DNA of 64,000 nt from Kocuria palustris (lineage in GTDB: Bacteria > Actinomycetota > Actinomycetes > Actinomycetales > Micrococcaceae): the NCBI RefSeq assembly GCF_016907795.1, contig NZ_JAFBCR010000001.1, forward strand, positions 2,790,001 to 2,854,000. The letters run 5' to 3'. The notes under the pieces are model-generated. The model had not been told where the DNA came from. It ran no database searches and saw only the letters and a program-made list of their open reading frames with translations. Made by a program: the position numbers and the translations under genes. Of this stretch, positions 17,977 to 28,306 are shown piece after piece. Position 1 is the stretch's first letter, and every line of letters begins with the position of its first letter.

Positions 17977-19350
17977 GTGCAGAGCACCGTCGAGAAAGTC
18001 AGCCCCACCCAGGCCAAGATCGAGCTGGAGATCCCGTTCGCGGAGCTCAAGCCGTACCTCGATCGCACCTACAAGTCCCTGGCTGATCAGATCCAGGTGC
18101 CGGGCTTCCGCAAGGGCAAGGTCCCCTCGAAGCTGATCGAGCAGCGCGTGGGCTACGACTTCGTCGTGGAGAACGCCCTCCAGGAGGGCATGGACTCCTT
18201 CTTCCAGCAGGCCCTGGCGGAGAACGAGCTCACCCCGATCGCCCAGCCCAAGCTCGAGGTCACCCAGCAGCCCTCCTCCGAGGACCGCGAGGCGGACGTC
18301 AAGGCGACCGTCGACGTCACCGTGCGCCCGGAGATCGAGCTGCCTGAGTACAAGGGCCTGACCGTCGAGGTCGAGGCGCGTGACGCCGAGGACGCCGACG
18401 AGACCGAGGCCCTTGACGAGCTGCGCGGCCGCTTCGGCACCCTGAAGAGCATCGACCGCCCGGCCGCCGACGGCGACTTCGTGACCCTGGACCTCCAGGC
18501 ACTGGTCGACGGCGAGGAGGTCGACGCCGCGAACGACCTGTCGTACCAGATCGGCTCGGGCAACATGCTCGAGGGCATGGACGAGGCCATCCTTGGCCTG
18601 TCCGCTGACGAGGACGCCACCTTCGAGACCAAGCTGGCCGGCGGCGAGCACTCCGGCGAGGACGCCACCGTCAAGGTCAAGGTCACCGCGGTCAAGGAGC
18701 GCGAGCTGCCCGAGGCCGACGACGACTTCGCCCAGATGGCCTCGGAGTTCGACACCATCGAGGAGCTGCGCGCCGACCTGAAGAAGCAGGCCGCCGACTC
18801 CGTGGTCGTCGATCAGGGCATCGAGGCCCGCGACAAGGTCCTCGACAAGCTCGTGGAGCTCGTCGAGATCGAGGTCCCGGAGTCCATCATCGAGGACCAG
18901 CTCGAGCAGCACTTCAACAACCCGAACGCCGAGGCCGGGCACGACACCCCGGAGCACCGCGACGAGGTCCGCGACAACGCCCGTGCGGCGTTCCGCAACG
19001 AGATCATCCTGGACGCCGTCGCCGACGCCGAGGAGATCGGCGTGGAGCAGTCCGAGCTGATCGACTACATCGTCACCACGTCGCAGCAGTACGGCATGGA
19101 CCCGAACCAGTTCGCCCAGATGCTCGACGGCTCCGGCCAGGCCGGGATGATGGTCGGCGAGGTCCGTCGTCGCAAGGCCCTGGCCAAGGTCCTCGAGTAC
19201 GCGACCGTCTCCGACTCGAACGGCAAGCCCGTCGACCTGTCCGACTTCGTGAAGCCGGCCAACGAGACCGCGGAGGAGGCCTCCGAGGCCGCCGCCTCGG
19301 ACGCTGCTGTCGAGGCCGACGAGATCGTCGAGCCGAACGACGGCAAGTGA
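17977..19350 (+). CDS. tig: Trigger factor (ribosome-associated chaperone, PPIase)
   Basis: 457 residues from GTG 17977 behind GAGGAG. The ribosome-docking signature GFRKGKVP is at about residues 43-50 in the N-terminal domain. A FKBP-like peptidyl-prolyl isomerase domain follows ([16 protein letters not shown] ... [13 protein letters not shown]), then a C-terminal helical chaperone domain with an acidic tail. It folds nascent chains at the tunnel exit. Placement before clpP1-clpP2-clpX is the usual actinobacterial order. Confidence 0.97.
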   Translation: MQSTVEKVSPTQAKIELEIPFAELKPYLDRTYKSLADQIQVPGFRKGKVPSKLIEQRVGYDFVVENALQEGMDSFFQQALAENELTPIAQPKLEVTQQPSSEDREADVKATVDVTVRPEIELPEYKGLTVEVEARDAEDADETEALDELRGRFGTLKSIDRPAADGDFVTLDLQALVDGEEVDAANDLSYQIGSGNMLEGMDEAILGLSADEDATFETKLAGGEHSGEDATVKVKVTAVKERELPEADDDFAQMASEFDTIEELRADLKKQAADSVVVDQGIEARDKVLDKLVELVEIEVPESIIEDQLEQHFNNPNAEAGHDTPEHRDEVRDNARAAFRNEIILDAVADAEEIGVEQSELIDYIVTTSQQYGMDPNQFAQMLDGSGQAGMMVGEVRRRKALAKVLEYATVSDSNGKPVDLSDFVKPANETAEEASEAAASDAAVEADEIVEPNDGK

Positions 19351-19400
19351 TCCGATCCCGGTGAGCGCCTCCTGAGGGAAGCCCGCCCGGGCCCTGCGTA

Positions 19401-19430
19401 CGGCGCCCCGTCCGATCGGACGGGGCGCCG
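19401..19430 (+). terminator. tig terminator
   Basis: 30-bp perfect palindrome (CGGCGCCCCGTCCGA and its complement) about 50 nt after the tig stop; it separates tig from the clp genes. Confidence 0.8.
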
Positions 19431-19558
19431 TCGTCGTCGCGGGGATCCGCGGGCCCGCGACAGCCATCAGCGAACATTGCCGCCGAGCTCCCCGCGCGGC
19501 CCCGCCGCCGGATTAGTGTCGGAGGCAATCAGAACGACCCCGAGAAGAGGACGCACCC

Positions 19559-20188
19559 ATGACTTCGTCGCAGCCGCGAATGGAGACCACGCCCGGCCCC
19601 ATGGGCCAGGACGACTACGTCTACAACCGCCTGCTCCGCGAGCGCATCATCTGGCTCGGCTCGCAGGTCGAGGACCGCAACGCGAACCTGATCTGCTCGC
19701 AGATGCTCCTGCTGTCCGCGGAGGACCCCGAGGCGGACATCTACCTCTACATCAACTCCCCGGGCGGCTCGGTGACCGCCGGCATGGCGATCTACGACAC
19801 CATGCAGCTCATCCCGAACGACGTCGTGACCGTGGCCACCGGCCTGGCCGCGTCCATGGGGCAGTTCCTGCTGTCGTCGGGCACGCCCGGCAAGCGCTAC
19901 GCCACGCCGAACACCCGCATCCTCATGCACCAGCCCTCGGGCGGCATGGGCGGCACGGCCTCGGACGTGCGCGTGCAGGCCGAGCTGATCATGGACATGA
20001 AGAAGCGCCTGGCCCAGCTCACGGCCGAGCAGACCGGTCAGAGCATCGAGAGGATCCTCGAGGACAACGACCGCGACAACTGGTTCACGGCGGAGCGGGG
20101 CCTGGAGTACGGCTTCTTCGACCACATCGCCGCGAACGCCTCGGGCGTCTCCGGGGGCGGCGGCACCCGCAAGGACACCGAGTCCTGA
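19559..20188 (+). CDS. clpP1: ClpP1, ATP-dependent Clp protease proteolytic subunit
   Basis: 209-residue serine peptidase. Triad by position and motif: Ser99 in AASMGQ, His124 in LMHQPSGG, Asp about 173. [11 protein letters not shown] forms the oxyanion strand. Actinobacteria use a mixed ClpP1P2 tetradecamer; this copy pairs with the next gene 41 nt downstream. Start ATG 19559 follows GAGAAGAGGA. Confidence 0.97.
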   Translation: MTSSQPRMETTPGPMGQDDYVYNRLLRERIIWLGSQVEDRNANLICSQMLLLSAEDPEADIYLYINSPGGSVTAGMAIYDTMQLIPNDVVTVATGLAASMGQFLLSSGTPGKRYATPNTRILMHQPSGGMGGTASDVRVQAELIMDMKKRLAQLTAEQTGQSIERILEDNDRDNWFTAERGLEYGFFDHIAANASGVSGGGGTRKDTES

Positions 20189-20229
20189 GCCCGCAGCCCA
20201 CGCCCGCTGATCTTCCGAAGGAACCGAGG

Positions 20230-20925
20230 ATGACTTCCATGCACAACCACCAGGCCATGGCCGCCGCCTACGGCGCCGGCTCCGCGGCATCCCACATGCC
20301 CTCCTCCCGCTACGTCCTGCCGGACTTCGAGGAGCGCACCCCCTACGGCTACCGCCGTCAGAACCCGTACACCAAGCTGTTCGAGGACCGCATCGTCTTC
20401 CTGGGCGTCCAGGTCGACGACGCCTCCGCCGACGACGTCATGGCGCAGCTGCTCGTGCTCGAGGCCCAGGACTCGGACCGCGACATCACCATGTACATCA
20501 ACTCGCCGGGCGGCTCGTTCACGGCCATGACGGCCATCTACGACACCATGCAGTTCATCCGCCCCGAGATCCAGACCGTGTGCCTGGGCCAGGCGGCCTC
20601 GGCCGCCTCGGTGCTGCTGGCCGCCGGCACCCCGGGCAAGCGCCTGGCGCTGCCGAACGCCCGCGTGCTGATCCATCAGCCGGCCATGCAGGGCCAGGGC
20701 GGCGGACAGGCCTCGGACATCGAGATCCAGGCCAACGAGATCGTGCGCATGCGCTCGTGGCTCGAGGACACCATGGCGGTGCACACCGGCAAGTCCTCCG
20801 AGCAGATCAACCGCGACATCGAGCGCGACAAGATCCTCACGGCCGCAGAGGCCAAGGACTACGGGATCGTGGATCACGTCCTGGAGTCGCGCAAGGCGGT
20901 CAAGCCCAAGACCGTCACCCCGTGA
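20230..20925 (+). CDS. clpP2: ClpP2, ATP-dependent Clp protease proteolytic subunit
   Basis: 231 residues with a longer N-terminal propeptide-like region than ClpP1 (about 35 residues before [14 protein letters not shown]). Ser124 in GQAASAAS and His149 in LIHQP are the triad residues. Start ATG 20230 follows AAGGAACCGAGG. It is co-transcribed with clpP1 and followed by a strong terminator; together they form the degradation chamber fed by ClpX and ClpC. Confidence 0.97.
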   Translation: MTSMHNHQAMAAAYGAGSAASHMPSSRYVLPDFEERTPYGYRRQNPYTKLFEDRIVFLGVQVDDASADDVMAQLLVLEAQDSDRDITMYINSPGGSFTAMTAIYDTMQFIRPEIQTVCLGQAASAASVLLAAGTPGKRLALPNARVLIHQPAMQGQGGGQASDIEIQANEIVRMRSWLEDTMAVHTGKSSEQINRDIERDKILTAAEAKDYGIVDHVLESRKAVKPKTVTP

Positions 20926-20956
20926 CACCACGGGATCGGCCGAAGGGCTGATCCTC

Positions 20957-21000
20957 CGGCGGGAGGGCGAGGCGCACGCAGGCGCCTCGCCCTCCCGCCG
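20957..21000 (+). terminator. clpP1-clpP2 terminator
   Basis: Perfect 19-bp stem (20957-20975 with 20982-21000) and a 6-nt loop, 31 nt after the clpP2 stop. clpX therefore probably has its own promoter in 21001-21195. Confidence 0.8.
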
Positions 21001-21195
21001 TCTCATCGCCTCGAGCCCCGGTCGGCCCATGACGGGCGCGGCGACGTCCGCCGAGCGGGCGGACACTCAGGCGCAGTCATGTTGTTGGGCGGGTCGTCGC
21101 CCCTCGCGTATCGTGGAATCGTCAGCGCCGACCGGCGCTCATCGTCGTGCGCCCGCACCCGGGGCGTCGGCAGCACCCGGCAGAAGGAGAGCCCC

Positions 21196-22482
21196 ATGGC
21201 CCGCATCGGCGAGAGCGCTGACCTGCTCAAGTGCTCCTTCTGCGGCAAGTCCCAGAAGCAGGTCCGCAAGCTCATCGCGGGCCCCGGCGTCTACATCTGC
21301 GACGAGTGCATCGAGCTGTGCAACGAGATCATCGAGGAGGAGCTGACGGAGACCGTCGACCAGGAGGACTCCTCGCTGCCCACGCCCCGTGAGATCTACG
21401 ACCACCTCCAGCAGTTCGTGATCGGCCAGGACCCCGCCAAGCGGGCGCTGTCCGTGGCCGTCTACAACCACTACAAGCGGGTGCGCGCCTCCCAGGAGGG
21501 CCGCCCGCTCCAGCTGGCCACCGACGAGGGCGACGAGTCCGTCGAGATCGCCAAGTCCAACATCCTGCTGGTGGGCCCCACGGGCTCCGGCAAGACGTAC
21601 CTGGCGCAGTCGCTGGCCCGCAAGCTCAACGTCCCGTTCGCCGTGGCGGATGCGACCTCGCTGACCGAGGCCGGCTACGTGGGCGAGGACGTCGAGAACA
21701 TCCTGCTCAAGCTGATTCAGGCCGCCGACTTCGACATCAAGCGCGCCGAGTCCGGGATCATCTACATCGACGAGATCGACAAGATCTCCCGCAAGTCGGA
21801 GAACCCGTCGATCACCCGCGACGTGTCCGGAGAGGGCGTCCAGCAGGCGCTGCTGAAGATCCTCGAGGGCACCGTGGCCTCGGTGCCGCCGCAGGGCGGG
21901 CGCAAGCACCCTCAGCAGGAGTTCATCCAGATCGACACCACGAACGTCCTGTTCATCGTGGCGGGGGCGTTCGCCGGGCTCGACGAGATCGTGGAATCCC
22001 GCGCCGGCAAGACCTCGATCGGATTCGGCGCTCCGGTGGAGCAGATCCTCAACCCGCAGAAGGCCATGCACTCCGGCACCGTGCTGCCGGAGGACCTGCT
22101 GAAGTTCGGTCTGATCCCGGAGTTCATCGGCCGCCTGCCGATCATCGCCGCGCTGCACGAGCTGACCACCGAGGATCTCGTGCGCATCCTGCGCGAGCCC
22201 AAGAATGCACTGCTCAAGCAGTACCGCAAGATGTTCGAGCTCGACGGCGTGGAGCTCAGCTTCACCGACGAGGCCCTCACCGCGATCGCGCAGAAGGCGG
22301 ACGAGCGCGGCACCGGCGCCCGCGGCCTGCGAGCCATCATGGAGGAGGTCCTGCTCCCCGTGATGTTCGATCTGCCCACTCTCGAGGGTGCGGCTCAGGT
22401 GATCGTCGAGGCCGAGTGCGTCACCGACGGCGTGGAGCCCCAGATCCTCATGGCCCCGGACGAGGAGTCCAAGTCCGCCTGA
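21196..22482 (+). CDS. clpX: ClpX, AAA+ unfoldase of ClpXP
   Basis: 428 residues. N-terminal zinc-binding domain with Cys13, Cys16, Cys35 and Cys38; Walker A GPTGSGKT at 127-134; Walker B YIDEID near 191; sensor/arginine regions and the pore loop follow normally. Start ATG 21196 behind AGAAGGAGAG. It recognises and unfolds substrates and delivers them to ClpP1P2. Confidence 0.97.
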   Translation: MARIGESADLLKCSFCGKSQKQVRKLIAGPGVYICDECIELCNEIIEEELTETVDQEDSSLPTPREIYDHLQQFVIGQDPAKRALSVAVYNHYKRVRASQEGRPLQLATDEGDESVEIAKSNILLVGPTGSGKTYLAQSLARKLNVPFAVADATSLTEAGYVGEDVENILLKLIQAADFDIKRAESGIIYIDEIDKISRKSENPSITRDVSGEGVQQALLKILEGTVASVPPQGGRKHPQQEFIQIDTTNVLFIVAGAFAGLDEIVESRAGKTSIGFGAPVEQILNPQKAMHSGTVLPEDLLKFGLIPEFIGRLPIIAALHELTTEDLVRILREPKNALLKQYRKMFELDGVELSFTDEALTAIAQKADERGTGARGLRAIMEEVLLPVMFDLPTLEGAAQVIVEAECVTDGVEPQILMAPDEESKSA

Positions 22483-22578
22483 GCCTGAGCTGATGCCCGG
22501 TGTGCGGGGAGCGGACCCGGTCTCCGGATCGTGCAGCCGGCTCCCGGACGTCGACGAGCAGGCAAGCAGAGACACATG

Positions 22579-22618
22579 AGCAGGGCCCCGATCGCCGCGC
22601 GGTGATCGGGGCCCTGCT
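22579..22618 (+). terminator. clpX terminator
   Basis: 15-bp perfect stem (22579-22593 with 22604-22618) with a 10-nt loop followed by CTTCT, about 100 nt after clpX and just before the convergent membrane gene. Confidence 0.78.
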
Positions 22619-22655
22619 CTTCTGCGGACTGTCCTGCGCACAGGTGCTCAGCGGC

Positions 22656-23702
22656 TCAGGGGCTGCGCGTCGAGGCGGAGGGGTCCGCGCGTCGGGTGCG
22701 GTTCTTCCTGTGCTTGCGCAGCGCGCTCAGCGCGATGAGGAGCAGACCCGCGGCCGCCCAGCAGACGAGCACGATCAGCGCGTGAGTCATCCCTGTGCCG
22801 TCGAAGAAGGCCACTGAGCGCAATGCGGTGCCTGCGGCGCCGATCGGCAGCTGCTGTCCGATCGCGCCCCACGGCTGCGGCAGCCACTGCCAGCCGGTCG
22901 CCATGCCCGACAGAGGGTTGGCCACGAACATCATGAGGACCGCGCCCAGTGCCAGACCGGCACCGCCCAGCACGGACTGCAGCCCGGAGACGGCCAGGGA
23001 GATCGCCGCGATGCCCAGCGCGAGCACGCCGGCCAGGGCCCAGAAGTCGCCGTCGACCGCGTGCAGCCAGCTCTGCAGGACCCAGGTCACGGCCACGCCC
23101 GCCAGTGCCGAGAAGCCGATGATGCCGAGGGCGCGCACAGCGGGACGATTCCCGGACAGCATGGTGAAGGCCGCAGCGGAGATCATGCCGCCGAAGGCCA
23201 GCGGCAGGGCAAGCGTGCTCACGGTCGTCGCGTTCGGGTCGTCGTCGGTCAGCGGGGCGACGTCGCGCACGGTGACCTCCTGGGCCGGGGCCTGCTGGGG
23301 CTGGTCACTCGGGGCCTGCTGGCCCTGCGCCTGTCCGCCCTGAGCGGCAATCTGATCGCCCTGCGCCGGAGCCTGCTGTTCCTGCCCCTGTGCCTGCTGC
23401 GCCTGGGCCTTCTGCTGCTCCTCCAGACCCGTGGCGATGCCGTCCATCATCGTGCCGTAGGGGGTGCCGGCTCCCGAGGCCTTGAGGATCTCGACACCCT
23501 GCTCTCCCACCGTCACGGCACCGATGGCCTCTCGATCGGCCACGGCCTGCTCAGCCTGCTCGGCGTCGTCGTACTCGGTGATCTCGAAGGCGCCGGGGGA
23601 GCGCTCCTCGAGCGCATCGGTGATCTGCTCGACGGCCGGGGCGGGACCGGCGACCGCCAGCGGCAGGTCCTCCGGGCCGGAGTTCAGGGCCGGTGAGCTG
23701 GG
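22656..23702 (-). pseudogene. YhgE/Pip-like (ABC-2 permease-type) membrane protein lacking its N-terminus
   Basis: The readable frame runs from just after a TGA at 23705-23703 to the stop at 22656. It begins PSSPALNSGPEDLPLAVAGP, which matches the middle of YhgE/Pip-type proteins just after the first membrane helix. It continues through a Gln/Ala-rich linker to five membrane helices. The first helix and a normal start are absent. The only nearby ATG in this frame (M-I-L-A-R-P) reaches that TGA at once, and an ATG at 23706 is in another frame. The first in-frame start-like codon is GTG 23543, which would remove about 50 more conserved residues. Deletion plus stop is the simplest reading; a sequencing error is possible. 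Confidence 0.55.
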
Positions 23703-23784
23703 TCATGGCCGTGCGAGGATCATGAGGCGGCGTTCCGAGCGTCAGAGTGCTGCCAGCCGAGAAGATGACCACGGAAGGACCACC

Positions 23785-24351
23785 ATGCGAGCCGATGCCC
23801 GAGCCAAGCGCGCTGCTCTGCAGACGGCCGGGGCTGAGCTGTTCGCCGAGCAGGGCACGGACGTCCCGCTCAGCGCGGTTGCGGTACGAGCGGGCGTGGG
23901 GATCGGCACCCTCTACCGCCATTTCCCCACGCGAGGGGAGCTCTACCTGGGGGTGATGGAGGCCGTCGTCGAGAAGGTCGAGGCGGCGGCCGCTGAGCTG
24001 GAGACGGCGTGGGATCAGGATCCCCGGGCCACGTGGCAGGCCGCCGCCCACGAGCTCGGGCGGCTGCGGATCGGCGCTCTGGTGGAAGGTGCCGACCCGC
24101 AGCGCAAGGCGGCGTTCGAGGAGGCGGGCTGGGACCGAGTGCTGCAGCTGCGGGACCGGCTCTTCGACCGGCTGGGCGCGCTGCTGCGTCGGGGCAAAGA
24201 GGCGGGGCTGGTGCGGGAGGACCTGAGCCCTGCGCAGTTCTACTTCGGCCTGGCGGTGGTCACCCGCCCGCTCCCGGAGACCGTGACGCAGACCATGCCC
24301 GTGGATCTGAGCTGGCTCGTGGGCGCCTACTTCCACGGTCTGCGTCCCTGA
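23785..24351 (+). CDS. TetR-family transcriptional regulator
   Basis: 188 residues. The N-terminal helix-turn-helix is clear (FAEQGTDVPLSAVAVRAGVG followed by IGTLYRHFPTRGELY). The C-terminal ligand domain resembles SbtR-like regulators. Start ATG 23785 follows GGAAGGA. It is divergent from the damaged YhgE/Pip-like gene, a common pairing where the regulator represses the membrane gene; if the target is dead, the regulator may be a leftover or may have other targets. Confidence 0.9.
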   Translation: MRADARAKRAALQTAGAELFAEQGTDVPLSAVAVRAGVGIGTLYRHFPTRGELYLGVMEAVVEKVEAAAAELETAWDQDPRATWQAAAHELGRLRIGALVEGADPQRKAAFEEAGWDRVLQLRDRLFDRLGALLRRGKEAGLVREDLSPAQFYFGLAVVTRPLPETVTQTMPVDLSWLVGAYFHGLRP

Positions 24352-24530
24352 GGGGCGGGCAGGCTGCGCACACGCGGCGTGCGGTCGGATCCTGCACGTC
24401 ATCACGCTGTCAGCGGACGCCTCGACCTGTGCCGTCCGTGCGTCATAGGTTGGGCAGCGATGGCCGGGTCCTGTTCCGGGTCGGCCGCCCCCGCACATGG
24501 CGGCACCTCGCCGCTGATCAAGGAGTGAGC

Positions 24531-25136
24531 ATGTCTGACAAGGTGGACTTCTGGTTCGACCCCCTGTGCCCCTGGGCCTGGATGACCTCCCGGTGGATGG
24601 GCGAGGTCCAGCAGCGCCGCGATGTCGAGGTCGACTGGCGCATCATCTCCCTGGGCATCCTCAACGAGAACAACCCGGACAACCACCACCACGGCCACGA
24701 CGAGTCGATGTGGATGGTCCGCGTGATCCAGGCTGCCGCGCAGGCCCATGGCGACGAGTACCGCAAGAAGCTCTACGACGCCATGGGAACCCGCTGGCAC
24801 GTCCAGGGCTACGGCGACGAGAAGAAGCTGGTCGAGACCATCGCCGAGTCCCTCGAGGAGGTCGGACTGCCGGCCGAGCTGATCGAGGCCAAGGACTCGA
24901 CCGACTTCGACGCCGCCCTGCGCGAGTCCACCGAGGCGGCTCAGGCCGTCGCGGGCAAGGACATCGGCACCCCGTGCATCGCCGTGAACGGCACCGGCTT
25001 CTTCGGCCCTGTGTTCACCCCGGCTCCCAAGGGCGAGCAGGCGGCCGAGATCTGGGACGCCGCCCTGACCCTGTCGGGCTACTCGGGGTTCTACGAGCTC
25101 AAGCGCGGCCGCGAGAAGGGCCCGGACTTCAGCTGA
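24531..25136 (+). CDS. DsbA-family thioredoxin-fold oxidoreductase (Rv2466c-like)
   Basis: 201-residue cytosolic protein with a thioredoxin fold and helical insertion. The N-terminus VDFWFDPLCPWAW matches the mycothiol-dependent reductase Rv2466c group, but the active-site motif is Cys-Pro-Trp-Ala: the resolving cysteine of CPWC is replaced by Ala. The cis-proline loop is GTPCIAVNG. Start ATG 24531 behind AAGGAGTG. A one-cysteine site can still work through mycothiol mixed disulfides, which is inference. Confidence 0.88.
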   Translation: MSDKVDFWFDPLCPWAWMTSRWMGEVQQRRDVEVDWRIISLGILNENNPDNHHHGHDESMWMVRVIQAAAQAHGDEYRKKLYDAMGTRWHVQGYGDEKKLVETIAESLEEVGLPAELIEAKDSTDFDAALRESTEAAQAVAGKDIGTPCIAVNGTGFFGPVFTPAPKGEQAAEIWDAALTLSGYSGFYELKRGREKGPDFS

Positions 25137-25264
25137 GGCCTCCGGCCGCGCTCGCCGGGACTGCCCCGACGACGGCCGCCGTCACGCCCGTGGCTGACGA
25201 AGGCCGTGGTCGACGGGGCAGGCGTCGGCCAGTATCCGACGCAACTCGATGAGGCGCCGAGCAA

Positions 25265-25306
25265 GCACTACGGCCCCCGCACCGATCGGTGCGGGGGCCG
25301 TAGTGC
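25265..25306. terminator. Bidirectional terminator between the DsbA-like gene and valS
   Basis: 42-bp perfect palindrome with 21-nt arms (GCACTACGGCCCCCGC and onwards) lying between two convergent genes. Confidence 0.85.
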
Positions 25307-25318
25307 TGTGCCAGCGGA

Positions 25319-27973
25319 TCAGGCCTGCACGGTCTCCTCCGGGGGAGCCAGCCGGACGTCGCCGACCAGCAGCAGGGCATCGCCCGTCTCGCCCTCCACG
25401 ACGGTCAGCTCGCGTGCGTTGCCGGCGGCCTTCAGATCGTTCAGCCCGGCCTGCAGCTGCTCGACCTGGGCGGCTGGGGCCGTGATGGTCGCCGACAGCA
25501 CCTCCGTGCGCTGCTTGACCTTGGCTTCGGACTTGGACTTGCGCAGCCCGGACAGTGCCACGCCCACGGCGGTGAGGATCTCGGGATCGGCCTGATCGGC
25601 CTGGCCCAGGGACTCGGCCGACGGCCACGGCGCGCGGTGCACGGAGCCTGCGCGCCACCACGACCAGACCTCCTCCGTGGCGAAGGGGATGAACGGGGCG
25701 AACAGCCGCAGCAGCGCATCCAGGGTGGTGGCCAGGGCGGCATGCACGGAGGCCTGCTGCTCGGGGCCCTGCGCGCCGTAGGCCCGGTCCTTCACGAGCT
25801 CGACGTAGTCGTCGGTGAACGACCAGAAGAACGACTCCACGAGCTGCAGCGCCCGAGCGTACTCATAGCCGGCCAGGGCCTTCGACGCCTGCTCCACGAC
25901 CTCGCGCAGACGTGCCAGCAGGGCGCGATCCAGGCCGTTGATGATCACCGACGGATCGGCACCGGCGGAAGCGGCTCCGGTGCCCAGCACCGAGGCCTCC
26001 GTGACCCCCTGGTTCAGCACGAACTTGGAGGCGTTGAGCAGCTTGATCGCCAGGCGACGGCCGATCTTCATCTGACCCTCGTCGTAGGCGGTGTCCGCGC
26101 CCAGGCGTGCGGAGGCCGCCCAGTAGCGCACGGCGTCGGCGCCGTACTTCTCCAGGACCTCGTTCGGCACGACCACGTTGCCCTTGGACTTGGACATCTT
26201 CTTGCGGTCCGGATCCAGGATCCAGCCCGACAGCGCGGTGTGGCGCCACGGCACGGAGCCGGCCAGGGTCTCGGCGCGCACGGCGGTCGAGAAGAGCCAG
26301 GTGCGGATGATGTCGTGGCCCTGCGGACGCAGGTCCATGGGGAACGTGGAGGCGTGCAACTGCGGATCGGTCTCCCACCCCGTGGCGATCTGCGGCGTCA
26401 GCGACGAGGTCGCCCAGGTGTCGAGCACGTCCGGGTCGCCGGTGAAGCCGCCCGGGACGTCGCGCAGGTCCTCGGTGTACCCAGGGGCCGGCTGGGCGGC
26501 GGGATCGACCGGCAGCGCGGCCTCGTCGGGCAGCACGGGGGAGTCGTAGACCGGCTCGCCCTGGGCGTCCAGCGGGTACCAGACGGGGATCGGCACGCCG
26601 AAGAAGCGCTGGCGGGAGACCAGCCAGTCGCCGTTGAGCCCCTCGATCCAGTTCTCGTACCGGGAGCGCATGAACGACGGATGCCACTCGATCTCCCGGC
26701 CGCGCTCGATGAGCTTCTCGCGGCGAGAGGCGTCGCGGCCGCCGTTGCGGATGTACCACTGCCGGGAGGTCACGACCTCGAGGGGCTTGTCGCCCTTCTC
26801 GTAGAAGTTCACCGGGTGGGTGATCTTCTTCGGCTCGCCCTCGAGGTCGCCGGACTCCGTGAGCATCTCCACCACAGCCTGCTGAGCGGAGAACACGGTC
26901 TTGCCGGCCACGTTCGCGTAGCGCTCAGCCGGGGCGCCGTCGGCGATCCACGACGGCTGCTCGGCCAGGAAGCGGCCGTCGCGCCCGATCAGGGCGCGGG
27001 TGGGCAGCTCGAGCTCGCGCCACCAGGTGACGTCGGTGAGATCGCCGAACGTGCAGATCATGGCGATGCCGGAGCCCTTGTCCGGCTTGGCCAGGTGATG
27101 CGCCTTGACCTCGACCTCGACGTCGAACAGGGGCGAGCGCACGGTGGTGCCGAACAGCTCCTGGTAGCGCTCGTCGTCGGGGTGGGCCACCAGGGCCACG
27201 CAGGCCGGCAGCAGCTCGGGGCGGGTGGTCTCGATGAAGACCTTCTGCCCGTCCGGGCGGTGGAAGGCCACGCGGTGGTAGGCGCCCTCGCGCTCCTTGT
27301 CCTCGATCTCCGCCTGTGCCACGGCCGTGCGGAAGGTGACGTCCCACATGGTGGGGGCCTCGGCCATGTAGGCGTTGTCGGCCTGGAGGTCCTTCAGGAA
27401 GGCCAGCTGCGAGACGCGGCGCGAGTGGTCGTCGATCGTGCGGTAGGTCCGGGTCCAGTCGACCGACAGGCCCAGGGTGGCGAACAGGTGCTCGAAGACC
27501 TTCTCGTCCTCGACCGCCAGCTCCTCGCACAGCTCGATGAAGTTCTGCCGGGAGACCACATCCCAGTCGCGCTGGTTCTTGGCCGGCTTCTCCGGCGGGC
27601 GGTATCCCTCCACATAGGCGTAGGAGGGATCGCAGCGCACGCCGTAGTAGTTCTGGACGCGGCGCTCGGTGGGCAGGCCGTTGTCGTCCCAGCCCAGCGG
27701 GTAGAACACGTTCTTGCCGGTCATGCGCTGGTAGCGGGCGATGACGTCGGTCTGCGTGTAGGAGAACATGTGGCCCACGTGCAGCGAGCCGGAGGCCGTG
27801 GGCGGCGGGGTGTCGATCGAGTACACCTGCTCGCGCGGGGTGCCCTCCTGGAAGGCGTAGGTGCCCTGCTCGCGCCAGCGCTGCGAGTACTTCTCCTCGA
27901 GGCCCTCGAGGGCGGGCTTGTCCGGGACCGTGATCGTGGTGGGCGTGTCTGTGCCCTGAGTGTTGTCAGCCAT
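25319..27973 (-). CDS. valS: Valyl-tRNA synthetase
   Basis: 884-residue class I synthetase. The HIGH motif is HVGH at 65-68 within TPPPTASGSLHVGHMFSYT; the KMSKS loop is near 590 (DRKKMSKSKGNVV). An editing (CP1) domain lies between them. The C-terminus lacks the long coiled-coil arm of E. coli ValRS and ends in a short alpha/beta region, as in some actinobacterial and archaeal-type ValRS. Start ATG 27973 follows GGAGAC. In related genomes valS usually sits close to ileS; here about 16 kb lies between them. Confidence 0.96.
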   Translation of the reverse strand: MADNTQGTDTPTTITVPDKPALEGLEEKYSQRWREQGTYAFQEGTPREQVYSIDTPPPTASGSLHVGHMFSYTQTDVIARYQRMTGKNVFYPLGWDDNGLPTERRVQNYYGVRCDPSYAYVEGYRPPEKPAKNQRDWDVVSRQNFIELCEELAVEDEKVFEHLFATLGLSVDWTRTYRTIDDHSRRVSQLAFLKDLQADNAYMAEAPTMWDVTFRTAVAQAEIEDKEREGAYHRVAFHRPDGQKVFIETTRPELLPACVALVAHPDDERYQELFGTTVRSPLFDVEVEVKAHHLAKPDKGSGIAMICTFGDLTDVTWWRELELPTRALIGRDGRFLAEQPSWIADGAPAERYANVAGKTVFSAQQAVVEMLTESGDLEGEPKKITHPVNFYEKGDKPLEVVTSRQWYIRNGGRDASRREKLIERGREIEWHPSFMRSRYENWIEGLNGDWLVSRQRFFGVPIPVWYPLDAQGEPVYDSPVLPDEAALPVDPAAQPAPGYTEDLRDVPGGFTGDPDVLDTWATSSLTPQIATGWETDPQLHASTFPMDLRPQGHDIIRTWLFSTAVRAETLAGSVPWRHTALSGWILDPDRKKMSKSKGNVVVPNEVLEKYGADAVRYWAASARLGADTAYDEGQMKIGRRLAIKLLNASKFVLNQGVTEASVLGTGAASAGADPSVIINGLDRALLARLREVVEQASKALAGYEYARALQLVESFFWSFTDDYVELVKDRAYGAQGPEQQASVHAALATTLDALLRLFAPFIPFATEEVWSWWRAGSVHRAPWPSAESLGQADQADPEILTAVGVALSGLRKSKSEAKVKQRTEVLSATITAPAAQVEQLQAGLNDLKAAGNARELTVVEGETGDALLLVGDVRLAPPEETVQA

Positions 27974-28051
27974 GGAGACCAGTCTCCCATGACTCGCGCC
28001 TGCGTCTCAGCGCTCCTGTCTGCCCTCACCTGACAGGAATCCCCACCTGGC

Positions 28052-28109
28052 GCGAATGGATCCCCAGTTGCGCTATCGGAGCGAACAGCGCAACTGGGGT
28101 TCCACTCGG
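28052..28109 (-). repeat. 58-bp palindromic element, copy R1
   Basis: Arms 28052-28074 and 28087-28109, 12-nt loop 28075-28086. The loop complement is GTTCGCTCCGAT, so this copy is inverted relative to R4. The left outer arm (GCGAATGG) is degenerate compared with CCGAGTGG. It lies in the divergent gap between valS and ureA, so it is not in a terminator position. Confidence 0.9.
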
Positions 28110-28306
28110 CGGGAGTGTGCAGGAGGTCGTCGGGGAAGACCCAGGCGGCTGTCGGAGTGTCGAAGCCATTCTTTTACGCAAAGGCAACAAAAGAGGAGTA
28201 GACCTGTTCCCCGCATGTCGAGAAGGCTTTCGACACGCATCGATCCGAACGGCTCGATCCGATGGCACGTCGTCGGCTCGGGCCCTCGAGCCAGCAGAGG
28301 AAGCTC
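28110..28306 (+). promoter_or_regulatory. Urease operon leader with candidate GlnR-like site
   Basis: This is the rest of the 333-nt gap before ureA. An AT-richer stretch at 28166-28195 contains TTTAC-N6-GCAAC (28173-28188), close to the GlnR half-site pair GTNAC-N6-GAAAC known from actinobacterial nitrogen genes. A 20-bp imperfect palindrome, TGTCGAGAAGGCTTTCGACA, lies at 28216-28235. Either could be an operator for nitrogen or urea control; neither is proven and no promoter boxes are clear. Confidence 0.35.

Noticed and set aside
22656-23543. An intact 295-residue membrane protein starting at GTG 23543
   Set aside because: The same frame continues about 50 codons further upstream with family-like sequence, so this start would cut into the conserved domain; truncation is more likely.
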